From Medicago truncatula (lineage: Eukaryota; Streptophyta; Magnoliopsida; Fabales; Fabaceae), in assembly GCF_003473485.1 (NCBI RefSeq), contig NC_053048.1, positions 50,775,755 through 50,839,754 of the forward strand: a DNA stretch of 64,000 nt, given 5' to 3'. Below are positions 22,032 through 33,300 of the stretch, one piece after another; the first letter of the stretch is position 1; every line of letters begins with the position of its first letter. Under the pieces are notes generated by a model. The model was not told the origin of the DNA and searched no databases. It saw nothing but the letters and a program-made list of their open reading frames with translations. Both the position numbers and the translations under genes were made by a program.

Positions 22032-25000
22032 ATGATTACCCAAAAGTTTCTACCTTTCCATTCTCTTGAAATGAAACTAACCTTAACAAATCACAACTTC
22101 TCAACACTCTTGAATTCTTCTTTTATCAATCTAACAAGACCCTTTTGTTCTTTATCGCTATCATCATCATTATCATCATCCACTTCTATAAAACCCCAAG
22201 TTCCAATCTTTTTGAGACCACCCATTTACTCAACAAAATTGAATGACCTCAAAAAATGGCATAATTGGGCAAAAAACATTGCTTTTTCAATTGGGTCATC
22301 TTTTGTTCAATCAGATAATGGACCAGACTCAACCATTTTATGCAGAGAGCTAAAATGGTTCATTGAGGATGTTGTTGAAAATCACCACTCACTTTTTTCC
22401 CAAGTGGGCGATGATAATGAGAAGGTGAAAATGAGGGCAGATATAGAGGAACTATATTGTCTGTGGAAGCAAAGGATTGAAGAAAGGAAACCTTTTCAGT
22501 ATATAGTTGGATGCGAGCATTGGAAGGATTTGGTTTTGAGTGTTCAAGAAGGGGTTTTGATTCCTAGACCCGAGACTGAACTTATTGTTGATTTGGTTTC
22601 TGATGTTGTGTCAAAGAATGAGGGTTTGAAAAGAGGGGTTTGGGCTGATTTAGGGACTGGAAGTGGTGCTCTTGCTATTGGCATTGGCAGGGTTTTAGGA
22701 GATGGTGGAAAGGTTATTGGGTCTGATTTAAGTCCTGTGGCTGTTGCTGTTGCAGGTTACAATGTGCAAAGGTATTCTTTGCAGGTTAGAAATTCAAGCT
22801 TTCAGCTTCCATGGTTTACATTCTCTTTTATTGTTCAGTCAAAGTTATATATGTCGATTTTGTATCTGGAGACGTGGCAGTGATGTGGAGTCAATATAGA
22901 TTATCACATCTTCTTTATCGTGTCAATGAATGTTGACTACCGTTTGAACTTAACAGAGGGACCATTTTGATTCATGTGTTGCAAAAAATCAAGGACAACA
23001 TTGAAATCGCCTGAAATTTACTATCTTTGCTTAATTTTTATAAAACCTCTGCTTATAATTTTTATAAATATACTGAAACTGGTAAAGACAAGTTTCCACC
23101 TACCATATGATTTAAATTCTTATTATCCAATTTCACGGTCCATGTTTTTGTAAATTTTGCTTATGCCTTTCATCTCATGTTGTGTGTTAGTTTTGTTTTG
23201 TCTTCAAGTCATAATCAGGAAAACAGAAGAGAAGTATGTTAATTTAAAATTAGGAAAATAAATTAATTTAAAATTGTTGATTTTCATATAATTGCCTTTC
23301 ATCATTTCTCACCATGTTCCCTTTAAAATGTAATTTCTTTGAATACATTACTGCTTACAGTTCCACTTATGTTAATCATCATTTACAGGACAAAATTGAA
23401 CTAAGGGAAGGATCGTGGTTGGAACCATTGAAGGATATGGAAGGAAAGCTTGCAGGTCTTGTAAGCAACCCACCTTATATACCTAGTAAAGAAATCCCTG
23501 TTTTACAAGCTGAAGTTGGTAAACATGAACCTAGAGTTGCGTTAGATGGAGGCATTGACGGCATGGATGCTCTTCTCCATCTGTGTGATGGGGCTGATTT
23601 AATGCTGAAGCCTGGTGGATTCTTTGCCTTTGAGGTATGTCCCTTGTTCTGAGAAAGTTCTCTCAAATTTCTTGTGTTTGTATCGGGCTTCTGCTTACTC
23701 TCAAAAAGGATCCAAATGGTACCCCCAAGCATAATTGGTCAAATTGCAAAAAAAAATTATAAACAGTCCTTTTAATAAAAAGGTTTTAGTCATTTGTAAT
23801 TCTCTAAAATAATAAGTCAATGCTCGTTAAACTAATTTTGCCTGAATAGTATCACCTAGCCAGAAATCAAGTTAACTTTTTAAAATAAGCATATTTCTTG
23901 GCAGTTCATAAAGTTAATTATAGGGATTTTCTTTCTATTGGTATCTTTTATTATATTGTGTATGTTGTTATTCGATGTCAATGTATATCTTGGGTAGTTT
24001 ATATATGTTGTTTTAAATCTGTTTGGTCTGTTGGTTTAGAGACTTGGTTAGTTAGTCAGTTTTTTTTTTTTTTTTTTTTGACAAAAGCAAAATTACAAAA
24101 AGGAGAAAACCCAAAAACATGGTGACTAGCCCATGAACCGGCCGCCCTCGCTAAAGAGTGAGCAACTATATCCGCTTGTCGCCGAATAAACTTTACCTCG
24201 AAGTTGGAATGTAGAGATAGCTGGTTATTAATAACCGAAAGTAGCATGTAAAATTCAGAAACTCCGCTACGCTGAGACAATGGAGAATTCACAAGCATGC
24301 ACGAATCCGACTCAAAAACGACATTGCACCACCATTTGGTTGGTTGGTTAGTTAAGCTGAGATAGATTGGGCATGTTGCCTATAAAAACAAAAGGGTAAT
24401 TGAAAAGGAGGGCAGTCATTTGGTGAAAATTAGAATTGTGATTAGGGAGAGTCCTGAGTTTCTCGTATAGCTTCTTGGGATTTTCATACTTTCTGTTTAT
24501 TGGAAAAGAAAACATTCCTTATATTCGTCATCTTAGCCAGTTCCTGTCAAAATCATAGATTTCATGTTAGTTTAGAATACAAATATTAGCATTAATTTAT
24601 ATTCTCATTGAAGTATGGAACACAAAATACCTGACTTGTTTAATGGTTTTGAAGCTACATACACATAGCTATGTTAGTGATTCCTTGTTTCTCAATTTAG
24701 TTTTAAAGTGGTGACCCGTGAAATATTACTTGTGCAAAATGCTGCATATAGAGTTGCCACGCCCACGGTTTCCTTGTTTCTCAATTTAGTTTTTAAGTGG
24801 TGACCCGTGAAATATTACTTGTGCAAAATGCTGTGTTATAGAGTTGTCATGTCACGCCCAAGGTTTCATTTTAGCTTAGAATACAAATATCAGCATTAAC
24901 TTATGCTCTCATTGAAGTAGGGGAACATAAAATTTGTCAATTTAGTTATGGTTTAATGGTTTTGAAGCTACACAACTATGTTAGCGATTCCATGTTTCTC

Positions 25001-25913
25001 AATGTATAATTGATGCGATTTTAAATAATGGGTGGTTACAAAGAATATGGGTGTTGCAACTACTGGTATATGGGCTGTAGTTGATATATTTGAGAAAAAT
25101 TCCCATGTTAGCAACTTTGAAAATTTTCAATTTTGCACAAAGGCCATGATATTGCAGCTGCTGTGCCTGCTTTGCGGCTTCTATTCTGTTTCTTATTTTA
25201 ACTACAAATAGAAATCAACTGCGAATAAATTTTTGCAGTTAGATTTTTAGGCTTAAATTGATCGAGCTTAAGTTTAATTGAGTTTAGTAGTTGCAACTAT
25301 TCCTCCTTATCATCAATTAATCAAAAACAAAAAGTTAGGGTATGGAACAGGACAGATCCATGGAGCTGCTGTAATATAAGACAGTGCAAAGGTTTGACGA
25401 TTTCAAATCTAAGGTTAGCTTCGGTAGATTCTAAAAAACCAGATCTCCTTGTTAGAATCAAAGACTGAAATCCGTCTCTTTATTCTTAGGATTTCAATTA
25501 ACAAACCATATCAATTAGCATTTATTCTATTTCTTCTGCATGCTATTATCAATAGAGGTGAGTGTAGTCTGATTCAGACACACAGAATCTCAACTAGTTT
25601 TAGAATCCTAATCCTTTAGCAAATAATTATGATATATTGTGGAATATACAATCAACCATATAATCTTCACAAGTAGCCCAGAAAGTGGAATGCAGTTATA
25701 TTAAACTTAAGCTTTCTTCATGCTATTGTATATTGATTATATGCCGCTTCTGACTGTTTCTTTCCTAACTTGTTATTGCAGACAAATGGTGAGAAGCAGT
25801 GCAGGGAACTTGTTGATTACATGAAAAGTAATAAAAGTGCAAGCTTATGCAATTTGGAAATATTTGCTGATTTTGCTGGTATTCAAAGATTTGTAATTGG
25901 ATTTCATCGATAA
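22032..25913 (+). CDS. Organellar release factor glutamine N5-methyltransferase (PrmC/HemK family)
   Basis: Three exons: 22032-22784, 23389-23634, 25782-25913; introns are GT-AG and phase 0, giving 376 aa. The N-terminal ~60 residues are Ser/Thr-rich with few acids, as in a chloroplast or mitochondrial transit peptide. The helical PrmC N-domain follows, with RKPFQYIVGCEHWKDLVLSV and LIPRPETE (176-183). The SAM-binding motif I is DLGTGSGALAIG (206-217). NPPY (278-281), the signature binding the glutamine amide, lies in exon 2. The end LCNLEIFADFAGIQRFVIGF is the family's C-terminal strand. PrmC methylates the GGQ glutamine of class 1 release factors; plant homologues act in organelles. A second ATG at 22071 (MKLTLTN...) is an alternative start that keeps the targeting region. 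Intron 2 contains a LINE insertion and tandem duplications. Confidence 0.93.
24044..24354 (-). mobile_element. 5'-truncated LINE inserted in methyltransferase intron 2
   Basis: Read on the minus strand it gives CNVVFESDSCMLVNSPLSQR and FIRRQADIVAHSLARAAGSW, the RNase H end of a plant L1-type LINE, and finishes in a poly(A) tail (poly-T at 24061-24079 on the plus strand). An 11-bp target-site duplication TTGGTTAGTTA flanks it at 24044-24054 and 24344-24354. The duplication is perfect, so the insertion is young. It carries only the last ~80 codons and cannot move by itself. Confidence 0.88.
24560..25005 (+). repeat. Local duplications in methyltransferase intron 2
   Basis: A unit of about 89 bp starting TTCCTTGTTTCTCAATTTAG is present in tandem at 24681-24769 and 24770-24860. 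The DNA before it (about 24561-24700: AGAATACAAATATTAGCATT ... GGTTTTGAAGCTACA) recurs after it (about 24875-25005). So two rounds of duplication are visible. Confidence 0.8.
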
Positions 25914-26465
25914 GCAGTTTAAATTACAAAATACAATTTTGGTAAACTAAGGTATCCTCACACGCAACTGCATAGACTAATCTCTCGAGGTAGTTGAGAT
26001 CCATTTTAGAGGTCCATCTCTCCAAAGATATGTTTTTTCATACGCACCAATATGAGATCGAACCCCTAACCAAATGATTAAAGGACTCAAATATCTACTA
26101 TTGTGTGACACTGTTGGTAGTTACAAAATACGTGTTTTTTTTTTGATAAATAATTCTTCCTATTTCAAATTGTTTATTGAGTGAGACAAGCCATTTGCTA
26201 CCAGGTTGAGGATTACAATAGCATGCTCCCAAGACATAGAACTACCAAATTAAGTTCAGCTTGCTGAAAGCATCGTCACTGATTTCTGTGTTGTTCGCAT
26301 TACAGTTTTAACTAAGTTCTTAAAATTAAGAACCATTCGTATTTGGGTTTACTATTGAAACAGGATGGCATAAATAACATGGTTCTTAGCATTAATCCAT
26401 TAAAGATTAATGCCAAGTAAATTTGGGTTTACTATTGAAATAGGATGACAAAACTAATGGAGTTT
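25914..26465. other. 3' flank of the methyltransferase gene
   Basis: AT-rich 3' flank, with the 3' UTR presumably in the first few hundred bases. No structure of note was seen, apart from two similar blocks AATTTGGGTTTACTATTGAA (about 26339 and 26420). Confidence 0.4.
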
Positions 26466-26701
26466 TTTCTGTAGATTTTTTTTTTTTTGAAAGCTCGGTA
26501 TCCGATCCAAAAATCGACTAATCCAAGGGGACCAATCTCACCGTCCACTTGCGGAGGCCCCGTTTAAAACCAGAGTAAGCTCTGTATGGACTTAGTCCAC
26601 TGAAATTAGCACAAGTGGGAATCGAACTTGAGACCTTTGGAGGAGCAATCTCAAAGATCCCAAGCCAACCATTAGGTCAACCCCAAATGGGTTTCTGTAG
26701 A
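26466..26701 (-). mobile_element. tRNA-derived SINE with target-site duplication
   Basis: On the minus strand the body starts near GGGGTTGACCTAATGGTTGG, a Pol III box A-like motif. A box B-like AGTTCGATTCC follows about 50 bp later, then a tRNA-unrelated part, and it ends in a poly(A) tail (poly-T at 26476-26488 on the plus strand). A perfect 10-bp direct repeat TTTCTGTAGA brackets it (26466-26475 and 26692-26701). Size and boxes fit a plant SINE. Confidence 0.85.
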
Positions 26702-27631
26702 AATAGTTATCTTATAATAACATACTGTGTTAGCATTAAAGATTAATTTTTCTAAGTCAAATTAACAGCTTTGAATGTGTGATAATCTGTAGGATTTATT
26801 GAGTTCTTCCAATAATTGGAGTTTTTTTAAATAAAAAAAATGGAGAAAGGGAAAAAAATTATTAATTAATAAAATGGGACTAATGATCATTTTACAAAGA
26901 TGAGATTTGAATGATGTAACTTGTGATCATAAGGTTTAACTTTTCCACTAAACTAGCACCTAAAATTTTTCTTATAAGATAAGATTGCATTCCACGAGAC
27001 TTTTAAACGTAGACACTAACAACGTATAAAGTACTAAGCAACTATATGAATTATTCCTTGTAAATTATGCCAGACTTGAGAAGAAGAAAAAAATGAAAGC
27101 CACTAGCAAACTAAGCTAAAAACTTATTTTTTTAGCTTGATATTTATGTCATATTTGAATCCATCTCAACAACCATTGAGAATGCTTACTACCTTGGCAT
27201 AAATCTTACAATTTAATTTTTGTTCACGATTGGCTCTTTAATATAATGAATTGGTTACAGGGGAGAGAAAGGTGGAATTAAATCATTGTTGTCCCAAGCT
27301 CAAAAGGAAGGAACTTTGGCAGTTCTTGTGATTTTACAAATTGGTTGTTGGGAAAAATTATGTAGGAAAGTAATGTGAAATAAATAAATTTTGTTCTCAT
27401 TTGGTTTGTGTCTTGAAAGAACGTGGAAGACGTATCAGACTATCTACTTTGGGGGCTTAAAATAATAAAAAAAAGATAAAATTAAGAGACACAAAAGGAA
27501 GGAACTTTGGCAGACATGGAAGTTGCGGTACGAGGGGGATCTACTGAGATTTCAGCATCCAACGGTAGTCAGACATGGACCATTTGTTACACTTGTCCGC
27601 CAAAGCACTCGCCCTCTATTAACTACACATA
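26702..27631. other. Intergenic, no gene seen
   Basis: AT-rich DNA. The block AAAAGGAAGGAACTTTGGCAG recurs at about 27301 and 27493, marking a local duplication. Nothing coding was recognised. Confidence 0.4.
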
Positions 27632-27944
27632 GAGCATCTCCAATGAGAAGTCTTTATTTAACAAGGATCACTCGCCGTTAAGGACCCTTCATTGGAGGAA
27701 GAGAAAATGAGTTCCCGTTAAGGAACGGGTAACTATACAAGGACCCTCTCTCTCCTAGGTAACTAACGGATCCCACATTTAAAAAAGTAATAAAATGTAT
27801 ACTACTTGGTCCCACTTGCATAAATGGGTAATAAAATGTGTACTATTTGGTCTCACTTGTAAAAAGGAGTAATATGTAAATTATTTTTGTTTAATGATGT
27901 AAAGATAGTGAGACATATTTAAGTACTTTTCTTTGGAGTCCTTA

Positions 27945-29784
27945 GAGCAACTCCAATGGTGATCCATACAAATGATTATTTTGTGGGTCCCATTGCAACT
28001 CGTCATCTTGAAGCAACTTTCTCATTTTGAACTCCAATGGTGAATTCTAAAAAACTCATATTGGGTCCCACAACTTTACATCACATATTAATATTATATT
28101 TGATATTCAATTTTATTACAGTTTAAAATATTAATTTAATTGTTTTAAATTAATATAAAAATAATTAAAAATTAAATAAAAATTAAATTTTTATAACAAT
28201 AATTGAAAACTAACATTAAATTCATGACATACATAATTAAAAATGGAAAAAAATAAATATAATGTCTTTTACTAACGGCTAGTTTGAATAGCGGCTAGTT
28301 TGACTAAAATTCATACTACATAATTAAATTTTAATAATACTACAACATTTCACCTTAACTAAAATCCATACTTTTCTTTGAGCTTATTACAATATTTTTC
28401 ATGAACTTGACGTTGACTCTCATTCATCGTGGACGTGTCTGACATGATAACTTGCATTGCCTTAAACTCCATCTCTTCCTTCTTTAAAGTGTTTTCTTCC
28501 TCCTTAAGGTGTGCGAGTTTTTCCATGGCCGCCACTCTTTTATCCATTAAATCATGCACGGCCTTAGAAGATGTTTCAGTCGCACTTGCATTTACTTTAG
28601 CCTTTGCCTTCCTTTTTGCCGCCTTTTGCCCCATTGAACGCTCCATTGGAAATGTTGAATTAAATTCATAACTTGAAGGTGTCTTTGGGTTTGGTGATGA
28701 AGAGTATGCCCCACCACTAGTAGAAATTTTTGTTCTTTTTGAAGAAGTTTCAATATATGCTCCCTTCCATTTAGGTTCATCTTTCAACAATCTCCATGCA
28801 TACTCAAGATTGAATGGTGCACCATCATCTTGAAGAAAAAAAGCATGTGCAATATCCATGATATCATTCTCCGAGGTCCCACTTTTCTTTTCATTAATAG
28901 CTGAATTGTAACACCCGACAAATTTTTGAACGGGACCACTTATTCGATTAAATCGAGATTTTAATTGACTAGGCTCCTTCTCTCGCAACTGCCCGCGATA
29001 TTGATTATAATTAGTAGCGATTCTTGACCAAAATCTTTCTGCTTTTTGATCATTTCCCACAATAGGATCTTTTGAAATATTGTGTCATGTTTGAATAAGA
29101 AGTATATCCTCATCTCTTATGAATAGCTCTCGGGGCTTTTTTTTGAGCTGAACGTCTTTTTTTCTCCACAAGTGAAATATTTCCAAGACCAACTTGAGTT
29201 GAAAATTGTGGAACTTGACATTCCGACATAGACCCAATAGGTGTTCCAGGCTCGTAATGAGTAAATTGTACACCATGTGTATCTATTTGAGGCCTATAAA
29301 ATATGTTGGGGTTGATTGGTGGTGGCGATGGAAACACGGTGGAGTTTGTTGGTGAGGAAAAAAATTGAGAATTTTGAGAACTAGAGTGTTGTTGATTTTG
29401 CATAAAATGCAACAAAGATTGTTGATAATTATATTGATTGGGATCCATTTGACATAACCTAGAGAGATAAAATTGTAAAGTTAAAATTATATGAGAAAAA
29501 TTGTGTGTAAAAATAAGAGTAAAGAGAGAAGATCATGAGAGAAAAAATTAAGTGCAATTTTTCAAATGATCACAATTTATACAAATTACAAACAAATAAA
29601 AGAAAGTAATAGAAGGTACTGATTTGGGCAGAACGGCTAGTTATTTATTGATTTAATAATCAAAGTAACTGTTGCCTTCTGAAGTTACGGTGCCGCCAAG
29701 CTGGCGCACTCCAATGCAAAATAACCCATTCATTGTATCTCCACGCTGGCGAACGATTTTGAAAACCTGCCGTTGGAGTTGGCC
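27945..29784 (-). mobile_element. PIF/Harbinger element carrying a broken SANT/NAM-associated gene
   Basis: The left terminus is GAGCAACTCCAATGG and the right, inverted, GGCCAACTCCAACGG. The 3-bp duplication TTA lies at 27942-27944 and 29785-29787, the standard Harbinger target. The element of about 1.84 kb encodes one gene remnant (28359-29448) but no DDE transposase, so it is non-autonomous. In PIF/Harbinger elements a Myb/SANT-type accessory protein is normally encoded beside the transposase, which fits. Confidence 0.82.
28359..29448 (-). pseudogene. SANT/NAM-associated C-terminal domain protein, Harbinger ORF1-like, broken
   Basis: The reading starts MDPNQYNYQQSLLHFMQNQQ, with a Gln/Ser/Pro-rich N-terminus. 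Near 29120 the frame shifts into DEDILLIQT. A TGA at 29085-29087 stands where the family usually has Trp. The frame then continues HNISKDPIVG, then GNDQKAERFWSRIATNYNQY, SQLKSRFNRI, YAWRLLKDEPKW and a Lys/Glu-rich coiled coil (AAMEKLAHLKEEENTLKKEE) to the stop at 28359. The order is a Myb/SANT-like DNA-binding region, then the domain databases call NAM-associated C-terminal. The intact 233-codon downstream part could still be translated, but as a whole the gene is disabled. Confidence 0.8.
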
Positions 29785-29916
29785 TTATTAGTGTATTGCC
29801 ATTGGAGTCATTGAGTCCTTAATAGGTACTTTTATTAAAAAATTATAAATAAGTGATGTGTCCCGTGGGGTCCATTTAAGGAGTCTTTGTTAAAAGAACT
29901 ACCATTGTGGATGCTC

Positions 29917-30397
29917 TTAGACATTATAAGATCCACTTTAAATAGCACAATAGTCAAAAGTAAAATGTCAGAGGCTAATAACTCATATTTTCTTATTGAA
30001 TATACACCATTATTATCGTTCAAAACCTTCTATAAAAATGCCTATAAAAGAGAATGCTGCTGCTCTCACTGATTTCACTAATGTACAAACTATTGTACTA
30101 AACACCTTTTCTTTTCCTAAAAATATAATTTATGAACACTACAACAGAGACATACAGAAGACTGTTTCAGAAAAGGCCTGTCCCCCAAATGTTATGTCGC
30201 CCAAACCTTATGCCGACTTCCCAGCTGCTGTCCAGGCCTTATAGTCACTGCACAACCGCAACCATAAGTATTTGTTTGTTTATTGACAGCACACTGTGAG
30301 GCAGGAAGCCATTCACAGCGGGTAATACTGATTTGAACTGCACTGCATATAGTATATATATGTATTCTGCTTCCCACATAATGAACCAGAAGTGTGT
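29917..30397. other. 3' flank of the CPSF-A-like gene
   Basis: DNA between the MITE and the stop codon of the minus-strand CPSF-A-like gene. Its near part (about 30190-30397), with higher GC, is probably the 3' UTR. No further feature was found. Confidence 0.4.
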
Positions 30398-33300
30398 TTA
30401 GTTCAGTGCATAATGAACCCGTTCAAGAAGCTGAACAACTTGGTTGACAGAAAATTGTGGTAGGAGCGGCTTCAAACTTGGTTTTACCACATCAAGTGGT
30501 TCCATAGACAAAATGTTATTTTGCTGCATATTTGTCAGCTCCAGAAACTGTGTCAACATGTCCCCGTCAAGTATCTTTGGTGTTCCAACCTTATATAAAA
30601 TACATGTAAGCAAAATAAATGACATGATGCAATATCGTTTAATCAATCAATCTGCATTTCTGAACAATGAATTCAATTAAAAAAAGAAAAAGATGAACAT
30701 GAATTATGATAAGATAAAAAAGCCATGACCTTCCCCTCCTGAAATGCTTTCAGTATTTTTTAGAAAAGTTAAAAAAATATTAAACTTCTAATCATATTCC
30801 ATTCACCATATGAGCAACATGCAAAGAAGTAAGATATTGGGGTTGGGTAAAAACGTGAATAGCAAAGAAAATAGGAACAGCTTCCATAAAATGAACTAAA
30901 AGTTAAAGTAGGATTTCAAAATTATTACAAATTTTACACAGCTGATAAAAATTTGAGGTAGAAAGATGTCACGCTGTAGGGGAAACGTACCAACATTGAA
31001 TAATAAACTTGTAATCAAGTAATTAAAGTAGTGAAACTTTTAACAATACTTTTTATAAATATCATCAGTATTGAAAAACATTGAATGTGAAATTTGGACT
31101 AAATTCACTTCATAGTTCTTACTGGATTTTCACGGCTGCGAAACTCATTATGATCATTTCCAAGAACAGGTGCAGTCAAATGATGGACAGCAAGTCTTGC
31201 TTGCACAGCTTCTAAGAGCTCATATTCCTCTCTACAAAAGAAAAATTAGTTCTATCAACCATGTCAAAATGCAAACCCTATCCAAAAGGACTGGGGCATT
31301 ATCCTAGGACTGAACACAATATATATGTCAAGCGCACACGTCTAAATATTGAAACAGAATAATTTGGTTCTGCGGGGAAAAAACCGTTGACATTTACCTT
31401 CCTGAAACAAAGCAATGCACAATTCATGAAATGGCACACACTACTAACAAGAGAAATTCTAGTAAAACTTTGAAGCATGGATACTCATTAAAAAGGTGAC
31501 ATACCCGTACCGGGTACAAACTTAGTATCGGTATACGTACGGTACTCGATGGTACTCTCTCATTATTCCGTTGCGAATGAAATTTGTGGCTGTCTCATAT
31601 ATTAATATAATAATATATAGTTGTATAATATTATTTGAGTTTCTTTGTTGTAACAACAAATTTTTTTACTTTCTAATCTTTTATTGTGATGTTTTGTTGT
31701 GGATTGAACAATTTAACCACTAATGTTATATCATATAATAAAAAAAAACTATAATGTTTTTATTGATGTACCCGTACCTTACTTTGTTTTAGAACGACGT
31801 AACCCGTACTTATACCTATGCTAGTAACACACTCCTAACACTGATATTGACTTAAATTTACGTGGGTTCTATTTCATAAGTGGTGGGATCCATTTTAATG
31901 GTGGCAGGCAGGACTCGCATGAACTTTAAAGTATGCAAAGAGCACTCATAATCCCTCATCAGCGTGAAAGTATAATATTAATTGCTACTATATCATCATT
32001 TACCAATGTGTCCACTTGAATTAAATCATCCATTGCAATGTGTCCAGTTAACACACACACCCACTAATCCTTACAAAACTGGCTTGTAAGGTGAGGACTA
32101 CCCCCAATTATAAACATATGTTCAAGCCATATCAAATTCAATGCGGAACTCTTAACACACACCTCTCATGCCTAGAGCTGGACATCTGGAGTGTGACTCG
32201 AGTGGCCCAACGGATCTTGGATAGACTCTAATACTATATTAAGTTTTTATATTAGGTCTATTGAGAGACTTAGAGAGATGACTAAGAGTGTTTGGATGAG
32301 GAAAAGTTGAGGGAATGTAATGTTTTGAGGGAATTCAAATACTTTGAGGTGAACTCCATTGTTTGGATAATAATTTGAAGAATTTTCAAAATGATGGAAA
32401 TTTAATAAGTATTTGGTTCAAGTTAAATTTAGAGAATTTCAAATTCTTCATTGTCATAATTTTTCAAATTTTGGTCCTCAAATTTTTAAAAAAATTGCAA
32501 ATTGATCCCTCAAAATTTTTAAAAATTATAATTTGACCCCTCAAATTTTGAAATTTACAAATTGACCCCTAATTTCAATTTTTCAATTCGGCCCAAAAAA
32601 ATTAAAATATATAAAAGTTGCCAAAAAATGATGACAATGAAACTTTATTACTCCATCCAAACAAAAGTATTGAGAAATGAAAATAATTTAATTGAATCAT
32701 TTAAATTGCCAAGAATTCTAAATTCTTTAAAATTTTCCAATTACCTCATCCAAACACACTCTTATAGTTTTTCTAGGTACCCCTACCTCTAGTGATCTGA
32801 CTCCCCCTCCAACGGATCTACTCTCTTAACTACAGAATCTACAGGTCTTCTCTCCACATGCCCAAACCACCTATGTATTTGTGTGGTGCCTATGCTTTCG
32901 ACATTAGCAATGTTGGTGAGTCCGTGATTCATAGTCCATAGATATGGAAATATAATAGTATTCAGTCTTAATCAGCAAAATTCCAGGCAATGACTAAACC
33001 GCACCTGACAACTATTTACCTTGATATTTTTATAGTTGCGGTCAAAATTAATTGGTACCTTGATAAAGGGATGAAGATCATTATGCTTCCTAACAGAGTA
33101 CTAACAAGAATAGTATTTTGTAGCGAGTCAACATTTGTCTTGGGGCCAATGCCACCTGACAACAAATCATCAGCTGGAAGTCTGTATGAATATGAGCCCT
33201 GCAATACAAAGCAAAAATTACATTACCTAAACACCAAAACTACACAGAAGCAAATTAGGGGGAGGGGGTACAAGACATTACTAAATTCAAGAGCACTAAC

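Larger units (their letters stand above)
27632..29916. mobile_element. Outer MITE-like element, split by a Harbinger insertion
   Basis: The left end is GAGCATCTCCAATG and the right end, inverted, GAGCATCCACAATGG. Both ends share ATTGGAG- and CCTTAA-containing segments. The element is interrupted at 27945-29784 by another. Outer flanks are ATA and TTA, so the target duplication is imperfect or lost. The GAGCATC-TCCAATG terminus is typical of plant PIF/Harbinger relatives. Confidence 0.6.

Noticed and set aside
22780..22883. Read-through of methyltransferase exon 1 to a stop at 22881
   Set aside because: CAG-GT at 22784/22785 is a proper donor and the next exon restores the family sequence with NPPY, so the extension is intron.
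28359..29060. Intact host regulatory gene with NAM-associated domain
   Set aside because: It lies inside a Harbinger element with TTA duplication and its N-terminal part is cut off by a TGA and frameshift.
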